Source: Chitinophagaceae bacterium (GTDB taxonomy: Bacteria; Bacteroidota; Bacteroidia; Chitinophagales; Chitinophagaceae). From it: a stretch of DNA of 64,000 nucleotides. The position numbers and the translations under genes are program-made. Of the stretch, positions 27,594 to 36,044 are shown piece after piece. Positions within the stretch are counted from its first letter, which is position 1. Every line of letters begins with the position of its first letter. The notes below the pieces were generated by a model. That model did no database searches and was not told the DNA's origin. It was given only the letters and a program-made list of their open reading frames with translations. The DNA is taken from assembly GCA_016786885.1 (NCBI GenBank), contig JAEUVO010000067.1, positions 62,001 to 126,000 on the forward strand. The letters are read 5' to 3'.

Positions 27594-28928
27594 TTAAGAC
27601 GCTATAATTTTTTTCCGTCCAATACTTTCGTAATAGAACCCGAGTGAATTTATTATTTCAATATCATACAGGTTCCTGCCATCAAAAATCACCTTTGCTT
27701 TCAGTTGTGATGCGATCTTGTCAAAATCAGGCGTCCTGAATTCATTCCATTCAGTACAAATAATCAACGCATCTGCTCCCTCTAATGCTTCATACTGGCT
27801 TTCTGCGAAAACGATATCAAGTTTTGTTTCTTTTTTCACATTTGGCATTGCTTCAGGATCAAATGCGGTAACAGTGGCCCCGCTGGTCAACAACTTTTCG
27901 ATAACTTCCAAAGCCGGCGCTTCTCTTATATCATCTGTGTTCGGTTTGAAGGCAAGCCCCCATACAGCAAATTTTTTCCCCTTCAGATCACTCTTATAGT
28001 ATTGGTTGATCTTGGAAATAAAAAATTGTTTCTGCATCTTGTTCACCTGCATTACCGCATTCAATATCTTAAAATCGTAAGAGGCATCCGTAGAAGATTT
28101 TGACAACGCCTGCACATCCTTCGGAAAGCAACTTCCTCCATACCCAAGCCCTGGATACAAAAAATGTTTCCCAATTCTGAAGTCTGTGCCAATACCACGG
28201 CGAACCATATCTACATCTGCTCCCAATTTTTCGCACAATACTGCCACCTCATTCATGAATGATATTTTGACAGCAAGGAAACTATTAGCTGCATATTTAG
28301 TAAGCTCAGCACTTTTTTCATCCATGAAAATGATTGGATTTCCCTGCCGTACAAATGGCTCATACAATTGTTGCATTATTTTTCTTGCCTTCTCTGAGGT
28401 TGTACCGATTACTACCCGGTCAGGCTTCATAAAATCTTCCACCGCTGCTCCTTCCCGTAAAAACTCAGGGTTACTTACTACATCAAAAACCTCAGCAACA
28501 TCACCGCCACCACTTGTTAATATCGCTTCTCTCACTTTATCAGCAGTTCCTACAGGAACGGTGCTTTTATCAACTATTACTTTGTAGTCACCTGCTTGAA
28601 GTAGTTTTCCAAGATCTTTTGCCACACCAAGAATATATTTCAAATCAGCGCTTCCATCTTCTCCCGGGGGAGTTGGCAATGCCAGGAAAATTATTTTGGC
28701 GCCTTCTATTCCTTCTTTTAAAGAGGTGGTAAATTGAAGACGTCCTTCTTTCAGGTTCCTGGAAAATATTTTTTCAAGCCCGGGTTCATAGATCGTTATT
28801 TCCCCGGAGGATAATCTTTCCACTTTTGATTTATCAATATCAACACAAGTAACATGGTTACCCGTCTCAGCAAAACAGGTGCCACTCACCAATCCAACAT
28901 ATCCTGTTCCAACAACAGCTATTTTCAT
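27594..28928 (-). CDS. ugd: UDP-glucose 6-dehydrogenase
   Basis: 444 residues. GTGYVGLVSGTCFAETGNHV (7-26) is the NAD-binding region. STVPVGTA is the conserved loop, NPEFLREGAAVEDFM the substrate motif, and GLGYGGSCFPKDVQAL carries catalytic Cys267. Length and motifs fit the TuaD/Ugd type. It oxidises UDP-glucose to UDP-glucuronate, which can feed both Uxs next door and direct uronate incorporation. RfbA ends 9 nt upstream, so the genes are in one transcript. Confidence 0.94.
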   Translation of the reverse strand: MKIAVVGTGYVGLVSGTCFAETGNHVTCVDIDKSKVERLSSGEITIYEPGLEKIFSRNLKEGRLQFTTSLKEGIEGAKIIFLALPTPPGEDGSADLKYILGVAKDLGKLLQAGDYKVIVDKSTVPVGTADKVREAILTSGGGDVAEVFDVVSNPEFLREGAAVEDFMKPDRVVIGTTSEKARKIMQQLYEPFVRQGNPIIFMDEKSAELTKYAANSFLAVKISFMNEVAVLCEKLGADVDMVRRGIGTDFRIGKHFLYPGLGYGGSCFPKDVQALSKSSTDASYDFKILNAVMQVNKMQKQFFISKINQYYKSDLKGKKFAVWGLAFKPNTDDIREAPALEVIEKLLTSGATVTAFDPEAMPNVKKETKLDIVFAESQYEALEGADALIICTEWNEFRTPDFDKIASQLKAKVIFDGRNLYDIEIINSLGFYYESIGRKKIIAS

Positions 28929-28937
28929 TTCAGTATT

Positions 28938-29798
28938 TTATAGGGTTATTTTTTTCAGATACTCACCATATCCGCTTTTTGATAATTCCTCAGCAATAGT
29001 ATCTAATTGTTTTTTATCAATAAATCCATTGCGATAGGCTATTTCTTCAATGCAGCCGATCTTGTTTCCCTGTCTTTTTTCAATTACTCTCACAAATTCA
29101 CTGGCATCACTCAGCGAATCAAACGTACCTGTATCAAGCCAGGCTGTGCCGCGGTCAAGAAGTGCAACCTTTAATTTACCTGCCTTTAAATATTCTTTGT
29201 TTACATCTGTAATTTCATACTCGCCTCTTGCAGAAGGTTTAAGATCCTTTGCAATCTTTACAACCGAGTTGTCATAAAAATATAATCCGGGTACTGCGAA
29301 GTTTGACTTAGGCTTCGCTGGTTTTTCTTCAATGCTCAACGCATTGTAATCAGCATCAAATTCCACTACTCCATATCTTTCAGGGTCAGCTACCTGGTAA
29401 GCAAAAACATAACCTCCTTTCACATCAGCTAATTCTTTCAATTGCTTGCCCATGCGGGTTCCGTAGAAAATATTATCCCCTAATACCAACGCAACTTTAT
29501 CATTACCGATAAAAGATTCGCCGATAACAAAAGCTTGCGCCAGTCCATTGGGAATTTCCTGTATGGCATACTCAAACTTGCATCCTACTTTGCTGCCGTC
29601 ACCCAATAATCTTTTGAACTGAGGATTATCTTCCGGGGTAGTGATGATCAACACTTCCCTGATGCCGGCCATCATCAGCACCGACAATGGATAATAAATC
29701 ATTGGCTTGTCATATATCGGCATCAGCTGTTTAGAAATGGCTTTGGTGATGGGATAAAGCCTGGTACCGGAGCCGCCGGCCAAAATAATTCCTTTCAT
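28938..29798 (-). CDS. rfbA: Glucose-1-phosphate thymidylyltransferase
   Basis: 286 residues. [18 protein letters not shown] is the nucleotide-binding signature; [18 protein letters not shown] and [14 protein letters not shown] are RfbA-diagnostic. It forms dTDP-glucose from dTTP and glucose-1-phosphate. RfbB precedes it by 6 nt. No RfbC or RfbD is present in the window, so the dTDP-4-keto product must either be finished by enzymes encoded elsewhere or diverted to another 6-deoxy sugar. Confidence 0.96.
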   Translation of the reverse strand: MKGIILAGGSGTRLYPITKAISKQLMPIYDKPMIYYPLSVLMMAGIREVLIITTPEDNPQFKRLLGDGSKVGCKFEYAIQEIPNGLAQAFVIGESFIGNDKVALVLGDNIFYGTRMGKQLKELADVKGGYVFAYQVADPERYGVVEFDADYNALSIEEKPAKPKSNFAVPGLYFYDNSVVKIAKDLKPSARGEYEITDVNKEYLKAGKLKVALLDRGTAWLDTGTFDSLSDASEFVRVIEKRQGNKIGCIEEIAYRNGFIDKKQLDTIAEELSKSGYGEYLKKITL

Positions 29799-29804
29799 AG
29801 ATAG

Positions 29805-30860
29805 TTATCTTTTGTGGTATTGCTCTTCATAATAATGCTGGTACTCTCCGCTTGTCACATGCTTCAGCCACTCTGTATTTTCAAGATACCAGTCAATTGT
29901 TTTTGCCAGGCCTTCTTCAAAAGTCACAGATGGTTTCCAGCCAAGTTCTTTATTGATTTTGGTTGCATCAATAGCATAACGCCTGTCGTGACCGGGCCTG
30001 TCTTTAATGTAAGTGATTAATTCTTCACTTTTCCCTGAAGGATTACCAAGTTTTTCATCCATCAGCTTACAAAGTAATTTAACCAGGTCTATATTTTTCC
30101 ATTCGTTGAAACCACCGATATTATAAGTATCACCGCTTTTCCCTTTGTGAAAAACGAGATCGATCGCAGTGGCATGATCCTTTACAAACAACCAATCCCT
30201 GGTATACAGACCATCCCCATAAACGGGTAAGGGTTTTTGGGTGATAATATTATTGATAAATAAAGGGATCAGTTTTTCAGGAAAATGATTTGGCCCATAA
30301 TTATTAGAACAATTGCTTACAACCACCGGTAATCCGTAAGTGTCATGATAAGCCCTTACAAAATGATCACTGGAAGCTTTGGAAGCACTGTAAGGAGAGT
30401 GAGGATCATATTTTGTTTCTTCGGTGAAGAATCCAGTTTCACCTAATGCACCATACACCTCGTCAGTAGAAACATGATAAAATCTCTTGCCCTCGTAATT
30501 ATTTTTCCAAAAATGTTTTGCAGTATTTAGCAGGTTTACTGTACCAATAACATTGGTGTACACAAAATCCAACGGTGATACGATAGAGCGGTCTACATGG
30601 CTTTCGGCCGCCAGGTGAATTACCCCATCCGGTTGATGTAGTACGAAAATTCTTTCCAGTGCATCTTTATCGAGGATGTCTGCTTTCTCAAAAAAATAGT
30701 TTGGGGAATCTTCAATATCCCTCAGATTCTCCAGGTTACCTGCATATGTCAATGCATCCAGGTTGATGATCTTGTATTCCGGATACTTTGTAACAAAAAG
30801 ACGTACGACATGTGAACCAATGAAACCAGCGCCGCCGGTTATAATAATTGTTTTAGACAT
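29805..30860 (-). CDS. rfbB: dTDP-glucose 4,6-dehydratase
   Basis: 351 residues. GGAGFIGSHVVRLFV is the NAD motif; HLAAESHVDRSI is RfbB-specific; HVSTDEVYGALGE provides the Thr-Asp-Glu catalytic set and YSASKASSDHFVRAY the Tyr and Lys. NNYGPNHFPEKLIPL is the conserved substrate loop. It converts dTDP-glucose to dTDP-4-keto-6-deoxyglucose. It is positioned between the 4-epimerase and rfbA with 5-6 nt gaps. Confidence 0.96.
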   Translation of the reverse strand: MSKTIIITGGAGFIGSHVVRLFVTKYPEYKIINLDALTYAGNLENLRDIEDSPNYFFEKADILDKDALERIFVLHQPDGVIHLAAESHVDRSIVSPLDFVYTNVIGTVNLLNTAKHFWKNNYEGKRFYHVSTDEVYGALGETGFFTEETKYDPHSPYSASKASSDHFVRAYHDTYGLPVVVSNCSNNYGPNHFPEKLIPLFINNIITQKPLPVYGDGLYTRDWLFVKDHATAIDLVFHKGKSGDTYNIGGFNEWKNIDLVKLLCKLMDEKLGNPSGKSEELITYIKDRPGHDRRYAIDATKINKELGWKPSVTFEEGLAKTIDWYLENTEWLKHVTSGEYQHYYEEQYHKR

Positions 30861-30865
30861 AATGA

Positions 30866-31819
30866 TTATCCTTTCTGAGATTTATACCAGTTAAATGTTT
30901 TCCGTAATCCCTCTTCTACATTAACAACCGGGCTATACCCTAGTAGTTGCCGTGCTCTTGATATGTCAGCCAAGCTATGTTTTACATCTCCCAGTCTTTC
31001 AGGTCCAAAAACAGGTTCCAGTGAAGTAGCTGCTTCATTTTTTAATCCATTGAAAAGTTCCAGCAATGATGTTTGCTCGCCGCAGGCAATATTGTATACC
31101 TGGTTTACAGCTTCTTTATTTGTAGTAAATAAAGAAAGCTTATTAGCCAGTACAGCATTGTCAACAAAAGTAAAATCCCGGCTATGACTACCGTCTCCAT
31201 TGATAACAGGTTGCTTATTACTCAACAATGCTTCTGCAAATAACGGTATCACAGCTGCGTATGGGCCGTTGGGGTTTTGCCTGGGGCCAAATATGTTAAA
31301 GTAGCGTAGCCCGATGAATTCCATATTGTAAAGACTGGCATACACCTTTGCATACAGTTCATTCACAAGTTTTGTTACAGCATATGGTGAAAGAGGGTTT
31401 CCTATCTTATCTTCTACTTTAGGTAGCCCTGGATGATCCCCGTAAGTAGAAGAACTAGCAGCATACACTACCCGTTTGATTCCTTTTTCTTTAGCTGCTG
31501 TAAAAATATTGAGGGTGCCTGTAATGTTTACATTATTCGTGGTAAGCGGATCATTTATAGAACGGGGGACAGAACCAAGTGCTGCCTGGTGGGAAATAAG
31601 GTCAATTCCATTACAGGCAGTCAGGCATATTTCATAACTCCTGATATCGCCTTCAATGAAATCGAATTTTGGATGATTTTTGTACCCTTCAATATTTTTC
31701 AATGACCCGGTAGCAAGGTTATCAAATACTCTGACCTGAGATACTCTTTCATCCTGAAGTAAATTTTCAACAAGGTTAGAACCGATAAATCCGGCACCGC
31801 CAGTAACTAGAATACGCAT
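30866..31819 (-). CDS. UDP-GlcNAc/GlcNAcA 4-epimerase-like SDR (WbpP-type)
   Basis: 317 residues. GGAGFIGSNLVENLL is the NAD motif. LISHQAALGSVPRSINDPLTTNNVN and YAASSSTYGD followed by YAVTKLVNELYAKVY are the WbpP/WbgU-type signatures with catalytic Ser and Tyr-x3-Lys. RYFNIFGPRQNPNGPYAAVIP is the group-3 epimerase block that accepts N-acetylated substrates. It likely interconverts UDP-GlcNAc and UDP-GalNAc or their uronic forms. It follows wzc by 16 nt and begins the nucleotide-sugar block. Confidence 0.87.
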   Translation of the reverse strand: MRILVTGGAGFIGSNLVENLLQDERVSQVRVFDNLATGSLKNIEGYKNHPKFDFIEGDIRSYEICLTACNGIDLISHQAALGSVPRSINDPLTTNNVNITGTLNIFTAAKEKGIKRVVYAASSSTYGDHPGLPKVEDKIGNPLSPYAVTKLVNELYAKVYASLYNMEFIGLRYFNIFGPRQNPNGPYAAVIPLFAEALLSNKQPVINGDGSHSRDFTFVDNAVLANKLSLFTTNKEAVNQVYNIACGEQTSLLELFNGLKNEAATSLEPVFGPERLGDVKHSLADISRARQLLGYSPVVNVEEGLRKTFNWYKSQKG

Positions 31820-31835
31820 GAGATAAGGTTATATT

Positions 31836-34256
31836 TTATTTTCTCTTTTTCTTCTTACCAAAGAACCGCCTGATATCAAGCTTTGTCAGTATTCTTTCGA
31901 AGAAATTCTCAGGTGCAGTTTCTTCTTCATAATAACTTCCATAACCATAGCCATAACCATAACCGTAACGGCCATAGCCATAATAACCATAGCCAGGTTT
32001 TAGTTTGACATCATTAATAATAATAGAAACTTTGGGCAATTTATTCTCCTGGTAAAATTCATCGATAAGAGCAATTTGTTTCTTGAATGTATGCCCTTGC
32101 CTTACAAGATATAAAGTACAATCAGCAAACTTGCTCAGGGTCATTGCATCACTTACCATTCCTACTGGAGCAGTATCCACCAGTACAACATCGAAATTCG
32201 CCTTCAGCCATGCAAACATTTCATCCAATCTTGGATCAAGCAACAATTCGGCTGGATTTGGAGGAATGGGACCACAACCTAAAACAAATAAATTCTCATG
32301 CTCAGGAACAGGTTTTATCAATTCACTTAAATTATTGGATTTTCCAACAAGGAAATTTGTTATCCCGGGACCCTTAGGCAAATTAAGCCCGGATAAAACT
32401 TTAGGTTTACGTATATCAAACTCCAGGATCACAGTTTTTTTACCTGCCAGTGCCAGTACAGCACCCATATTGGTTGAGACATACGATTTACCCTCTCCAC
32501 TGAATGATGAAGTAGTAAGGATAACTGCTTTATCTTTTTTATGAAGGACATATTGAAGGTTGGAGCGGATTATCCTGAATTGCTCAGCAACCATACTACG
32601 GGTGGTTTTACTAACCACCAATGTAACATCCGAATACGAGTGACCTATCTCTCCTAAAATCGGCGCCTTTGTTATCTTTTCAATATCGAACCTGGTACTT
32701 ACCTTATCATTTAATACCTCGCTTAAGAAAATAAGCAATGCAGGTATAGCAAGTCCCACCAGCACAGCCATTATCTGAATTGACCGTTGATTAGGTGATA
32801 TTGGATTTGCCGAGGGGTATGATCTGTCGATGATGTCTGAATTCGGAATTGTGGAGGCTTGTGAGATAGCTGTTTCCACTCTTTTCTCTGTAAAAAGTTT
32901 GTACAATCCCTGATAAGTATCTAACTGTCGCCTGATTTCTGCAAGTTCCTTTACTTTGACGGGCATAGCTTTCAGCTGAGATTCACTGATTCCGCTTCGT
33001 TGCCTGATACGATTGATAGCTGAGTTAGTGGCTGATTTAATGTTGCTTAAATTTTCCCGAATGCTCATCCGAAGTTTTTCGACTTGTCCATCCAATTCCT
33101 TAATTACTGGATTGGCTGCCGGGATGTTTCCATCCAATAACTGTTTTCTTTCAATTTGGGCTTTATTGTATCCGCTTACTAATTCATTTAATGTCTGATC
33201 TTCCAATCCGAGAGAAGAGGGAACAACCACTTTTGCAAACTCATTCTTCTTATCAGCAAGATAATCATCAATCATACCTGCTACATTCATTTTCAGGTTT
33301 TGCTCGTTGATCGTTTTATCAGATTCTCCAATGATTTCAAAATAGGTATTGGATTGTGTCTCTGCATCAATCAGGTTGTATTTTGTCTGATAATCTAAAA
33401 ATACCCGCTGTATGCTATCAAGCTTTGAGCCGATATCTGTTATTCCTTCATTTATAAAAGCCAGTATCTGCTCAGAAGATAGTTTTTTCTGCTCCAGGCT
33501 ATAGGCACTATACTCTTCCATTAGCTTGTTAATAATATCAGCGCCTAATTGCGGATTGGGTGTCCGCATGCTGATATTAAGAATGCCCGTACCGGGCACT
33601 TTAGGCAACACTTGAATCGCACCGGCATAACCTCCGGCGGCAAAGACACTGGGTTGCCAGGTTACATTATACGCCGTAGCTCCTGGCTCTCCAATATTCT
33701 TTTTAAAACTGAAAACACCGTTTTCGTTTTTGAAGTTTTGCCCAAAATGAAACGTAGCAGGATTATCATTAATCTTAAACTCGTTATTATTCAGAAATTT
33801 AACCTTGAAGGAAAATGACTTTGATGAATCGGCTAATTGAAGCGCCTCAACAAGAAACGGTCCTTGCTTATAAACGTTGATTGTTTTTACTTTCCCTATT
33901 GCATAATAGCTGAACTGCAGATTTAGTCTGTCCACCACTCTTTGCATCAAGGGGCGGGATTTCAGCATTTCTATTTCGGTAGCAATGTTCTGTGTTTTAT
34001 TTGTTCCAAAAAACTCTTCAAACTTATCGCCGTTACCTCCGCTTACTTTATCATTTTTGATAACCATACTGCCGGCTGCACTATACACTGGTACCGTCCA
34101 ACGCAGGTACAGATATGCCCCTAACAATGCTATTGCAACAGATACAACAAACAAAGGAAGGAACCTGATATATTTATAGAAGAGATCCCGGAAGCTAAGG
34201 TTCCAGAGTTCACTTTTATTTGGGTTAATATTATTGGGGTTAACTGCTTCTTCCAT
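31836..34256 (-). CDS. wzc: Wzc-type polysaccharide co-polymerase / BY-type tyrosine autokinase
   Basis: 806 residues. The N-terminal Wzz domain has a transmembrane helix at about 32-52 (FLPLFVVSVAIALLGAYLYL). A long periplasmic coiled-coil region with the GNVR-type stretch follows, then a second helix at about 495-512 (IMAVLVGLAIPALLIF). The cytoplasmic kinase has Walker A SFSGEGKS (about 585), Walker A' ILEFDIRKP and Walker B VVLVDTAPVG. Near the C-terminus there is a Gly-Tyr cluster with 11 tyrosines, the autophosphorylation tail, followed by EEE and a basic end. It controls chain length and links to Wza. Confidence 0.95.
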   Translation of the reverse strand: MEEAVNPNNINPNKSELWNLSFRDLFYKYIRFLPLFVVSVAIALLGAYLYLRWTVPVYSAAGSMVIKNDKVSGGNGDKFEEFFGTNKTQNIATEIEMLKSRPLMQRVVDRLNLQFSYYAIGKVKTINVYKQGPFLVEALQLADSSKSFSFKVKFLNNNEFKINDNPATFHFGQNFKNENGVFSFKKNIGEPGATAYNVTWQPSVFAAGGYAGAIQVLPKVPGTGILNISMRTPNPQLGADIINKLMEEYSAYSLEQKKLSSEQILAFINEGITDIGSKLDSIQRVFLDYQTKYNLIDAETQSNTYFEIIGESDKTINEQNLKMNVAGMIDDYLADKKNEFAKVVVPSSLGLEDQTLNELVSGYNKAQIERKQLLDGNIPAANPVIKELDGQVEKLRMSIRENLSNIKSATNSAINRIRQRSGISESQLKAMPVKVKELAEIRRQLDTYQGLYKLFTEKRVETAISQASTIPNSDIIDRSYPSANPISPNQRSIQIMAVLVGLAIPALLIFLSEVLNDKVSTRFDIEKITKAPILGEIGHSYSDVTLVVSKTTRSMVAEQFRIIRSNLQYVLHKKDKAVILTTSSFSGEGKSYVSTNMGAVLALAGKKTVILEFDIRKPKVLSGLNLPKGPGITNFLVGKSNNLSELIKPVPEHENLFVLGCGPIPPNPAELLLDPRLDEMFAWLKANFDVVLVDTAPVGMVSDAMTLSKFADCTLYLVRQGHTFKKQIALIDEFYQENKLPKVSIIINDVKLKPGYGYYGYGRYGYGYGYGYGSYYEEETAPENFFERILTKLDIRRFFGKKKKRK
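31929..31995 (-). repeat. Low-complexity Gly-Tyr hexanucleotide repeats in the wzc tail
   Basis: The DNA encoding the tyrosine tail consists of imperfect hexamers (CCATAA / CCATAG on the + strand), giving alternating Gly-Tyr with one Arg and one Ser. Expansion or loss in units of six would keep frame and change only the number of phosphorylatable tyrosines. Confidence 0.75.
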
Positions 34257-34290
34257 TGAGAGGGATAAGATGGGTTAAATAGACCTTTTA

Positions 34291-35079
34291 TTAATTTCTG
34301 ATAAAGATATTGGCCAGCGTGGCTGCTACAGTTACCAGTGTAAAAGCAAATGATATTTTTTGCATTGTTCTTGCCTGTTCTGCATCTTTTATTTTCTGTT
34401 GAGTTGACTCAACAATAATCATATCATTTTGTGCAAGATTGTAAAAAGGTGATTCAAAAATGTCTTTAGAAGTAAGATCAAGAACGGCAGTTTCCCTTTG
34501 GCCGTTTATTTCCCTCACCACTTTTACTGTATTTTTTTTACCATAATCGGTAATGCCACCCGCCAGACCCACTGCTTCAAGGATAGTAAGTCTTTCACCC
34601 GGTACTGTTACAGATCCTTCTTTAGCAACCTGGCCAAGAACAGTGACCCTGAAATTCATAAATCGTATCAGTACCGTAGGGTCTTTAAGTAACTCAACAG
34701 GCTCTGTTAATCTTTTTTTAATCGCCACTGCTAATTCCTGCCTGGTAAGCCCTTCCGCATGAATAACACCAAGTCTGTGATGTTCGATATTCCCGTTGAG
34801 GTCCACAAAATATCCAGCCACACTTTGACCACCTGTAGCGGCTGTGCCTATAGCGGGCTGATTATAGATGGCGTCTGAAAGTTCAGGTTTTGTGCTAAGA
34901 CTGTATATCTGGATTGACAGCTGATCGTTTTTTTGAATCCTCAGTTCCGGGATCTTTACTTCACCTTTACCTGTGCTATCATTTACATTCTCCAGGTAAT
35001 TTGGGATCTTTTGCAGAGGCTTGCAAGAAAAGAAATATAATGGCAATAAAAGCAATACTAAAAACCGGGTGAATTTCAT
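34291..35079 (-). CDS. wza: Polysaccharide export outer-membrane lipoprotein (Wza-like)
   Basis: 262 residues. Lipoprotein signal MKFTRFLVLLLLPLYFFSC with the lipid-modified Cys19. A polysaccharide-export (poly_export) domain at about 45-140 includes DQLSIQIYSLS and GYFVDLNGNIEHHRLGVIHAEGL, and an SLBB domain (FRVTVLGQVAKEGSVTVPGERLTILEAVGLAGG) follows. The C-terminus ends in a hydrophobic helix (ISFAFTLVTVAATLANIFI), the membrane-spanning part. It forms the outer-membrane exit with Wzc. It starts 57 nt after upxY. Confidence 0.93.
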   Translation of the reverse strand: MKFTRFLVLLLLPLYFFSCKPLQKIPNYLENVNDSTGKGEVKIPELRIQKNDQLSIQIYSLSTKPELSDAIYNQPAIGTAATGGQSVAGYFVDLNGNIEHHRLGVIHAEGLTRQELAVAIKKRLTEPVELLKDPTVLIRFMNFRVTVLGQVAKEGSVTVPGERLTILEAVGLAGGITDYGKKNTVKVVREINGQRETAVLDLTSKDIFESPFYNLAQNDMIIVESTQQKIKDAEQARTMQKISFAFTLVTVAATLANIFIRN

Positions 35080-35135
35080 TGATACGTCTTTATGAATAGC
35101 TGCAGCAGGGCTGCAAAAAATAAGGTTTGGTTCTG

Positions 35136-35636
35136 TTATTTTGGCAGCGCCGAAGTTAATTTACTTCTTTCAATATATGCCACTAAAATATAACCCAGGC
35201 TGTCAATAGCTACTTTGACCAGTTTATGTTTAATATCCAGCACTTTACCCTCCTGGTCCATGAATGAACCGTTCGTTATCCTTACCCGCTGATTCACTTT
35301 AACATCCACCGGCCTGGCCTCCACATTTTCATACTCGTTCAGGAATCTTTTAATAGCGTTAATCTCTTTCTCCCTGATCACTGCTGGTTTACCATTCCAA
35401 TATACAAAATTGATAGCCCCGGTCGTCATCCTCACTTCAGTACGATCCTCGTCTGTAGCTTTTACAAATACATATGATTTGAATAAAGGCTCTTCTACGA
35501 TCTTCACTCTGTCGCTCCACTTTCTTCTGACTTTATTCAGCGGGCAATAACTCTCAAATCCTTTTTCCGTGAGCAATTGGTTTACTTTTTTCTCCCACCG
35601 GGGCCGGGTATATATGGCTAACCATTTTTTTGTCAC
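35136..35636 (-). CDS. upxY: UpxY/LoaP-type NusG paralogue, transcription antiterminator
   Basis: 166 residues. KKWLAIYTRPRWEKKVNQLLTEKGFESYCP is the NGN domain, and the KOW-like segment lies in the C-terminal 60 residues (VDVKVNQRVRITNGSFMDQEGKVLDIKHK). The start is GTG at 35636 because the codon immediately upstream is an in-frame TGA and the protein aligns with the family from its first residues. In Bacteroides UpxY proteins stop premature termination in the leader of their own capsule operon. Here it heads a run of about 30 same-strand polysaccharide genes. The GTG overlaps the stop of a tiny leader ORF (GTGA). Confidence 0.9.
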   Translation of the reverse strand: MTKKWLAIYTRPRWEKKVNQLLTEKGFESYCPLNKVRRKWSDRVKIVEEPLFKSYVFVKATDEDRTEVRMTTGAINFVYWNGKPAVIREKEINAIKRFLNEYENVEARPVDVKVNQRVRITNGSFMDQEGKVLDIKHKLVKVAIDSLGYILVAYIERSKLTSALPK

Positions 35637-35656
35637 TCAGTATCAGTTTTACTCAT
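35633..35656 (-). CDS. Possible 7-codon leader peptide overlapping upxY start
   Basis: An ATG at 35656 opens MSKTDTE and terminates with a TGA at 35635-35633 that overlaps the upxY GTG (35636-35634) as GTGA, an arrangement common for translational coupling. The ATG itself forms the 3' end of a hairpin stem. There is no evidence of expression, and short ORFs arise by chance. Confidence 0.3.
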   Translation of the reverse strand: MSKTDTE

Positions 35657-35668
35657 GGCTTCGCCATG
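35654..35668 (-). promoter_or_regulatory. Leader hairpin before upxY
   Basis: A perfect 6-bp inverted repeat (CATGGC / GCCATG, 3-nt loop) lies 18 nt upstream of the upxY GTG, within the probable 5' leader. RfaH-class NusG paralogues are recruited at hairpin or pause elements in the leader of their target operons, so this is a candidate recruitment or translation-control element. Sequence alone cannot separate that from a chance hairpin. Confidence 0.35.
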
Positions 35669-35759
35669 TCAATCACATATTCTAAATTTATATGATTGAT
35701 AATCAATTTTTTATACTAAAAATGGGTACTCCGAAGAATATAATGCCCCAATTTGCAGG

Positions 35760-35767
35760 CAAATATA
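35760..35767 (-). promoter_or_regulatory. Candidate -7 box for the polysaccharide operon
   Basis: TATATTTG on the minus strand matches TAnnTTTG at every fixed base and lies 124 nt upstream of the upxY GTG. No good TTTG is found 19-21 nt upstream. If correct, the transcript has a leader of about 115-120 nt containing the hairpin at 35654-35668 and a small dyad at 35695-35707 (ATTGATAATCAAT). Confidence 0.45.
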
Positions 35768-36044
35768 GTAGAAGATGTGAGTGGGAAGTGAATAAAATCA
35801 CCGGATTTTGAAGGATTTACCCCCATAAGTTGATAACTATTCGTATAACTACGAAGCGATAAATTTATATTCCAAAAATTGAGTTTTCCGTTCAAAACAT
35901 AAACCCCCTGAGCAAGGTTTGCTGTCTCACTATTTAATTGACTGCCCCTTTAATTTAACTGAGTTACCTGCCATTTTTCTAATCAGTACACTTCGGATTA
36001 ACTCTGAACTTTCCGCTATCTTCAATCAACAAAATTTCTTTCCG

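Larger units (their letters stand above)
35637..36044. other. Divergent intergenic region between upxY and the acyltransferase
   Basis: This is the only gene-free gap longer than 300 nt. Its left part is the upxY leader (candidate -7 box, dyad, hairpin, 7-codon ORF). The right part, from about 35800 to 36044, is AT-rich and should hold the promoter of the acyltransferase, but I see no convincing -33/-7 pair. A TTG-started extension of the acyltransferase frame covers 35919-36044 and does not resemble the family. Confidence 0.6.

Noticed and set aside
29805..31819. Complete dTDP-L-rhamnose operon
   Set aside because: Only RfbA and RfbB are present; the gene next to them is a WbpP-type 4-epimerase, not RfbC or RfbD.
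35101..35115. Hairpin TGCAGC-AGG-GCTGCA between wza and upxY as a terminator
   Set aside because: On the transcribed (minus) strand the T run lies before the stem rather than after it, and a terminator here would cut the operon just after upxY. It may be a chance palindrome.
35919..36044. TTG-initiated N-terminal extension of the acyltransferase
   Set aside because: It adds 42 residues that do not fit the family, whereas GTG at 36045 places the start just before the conserved SLDVFRG block.
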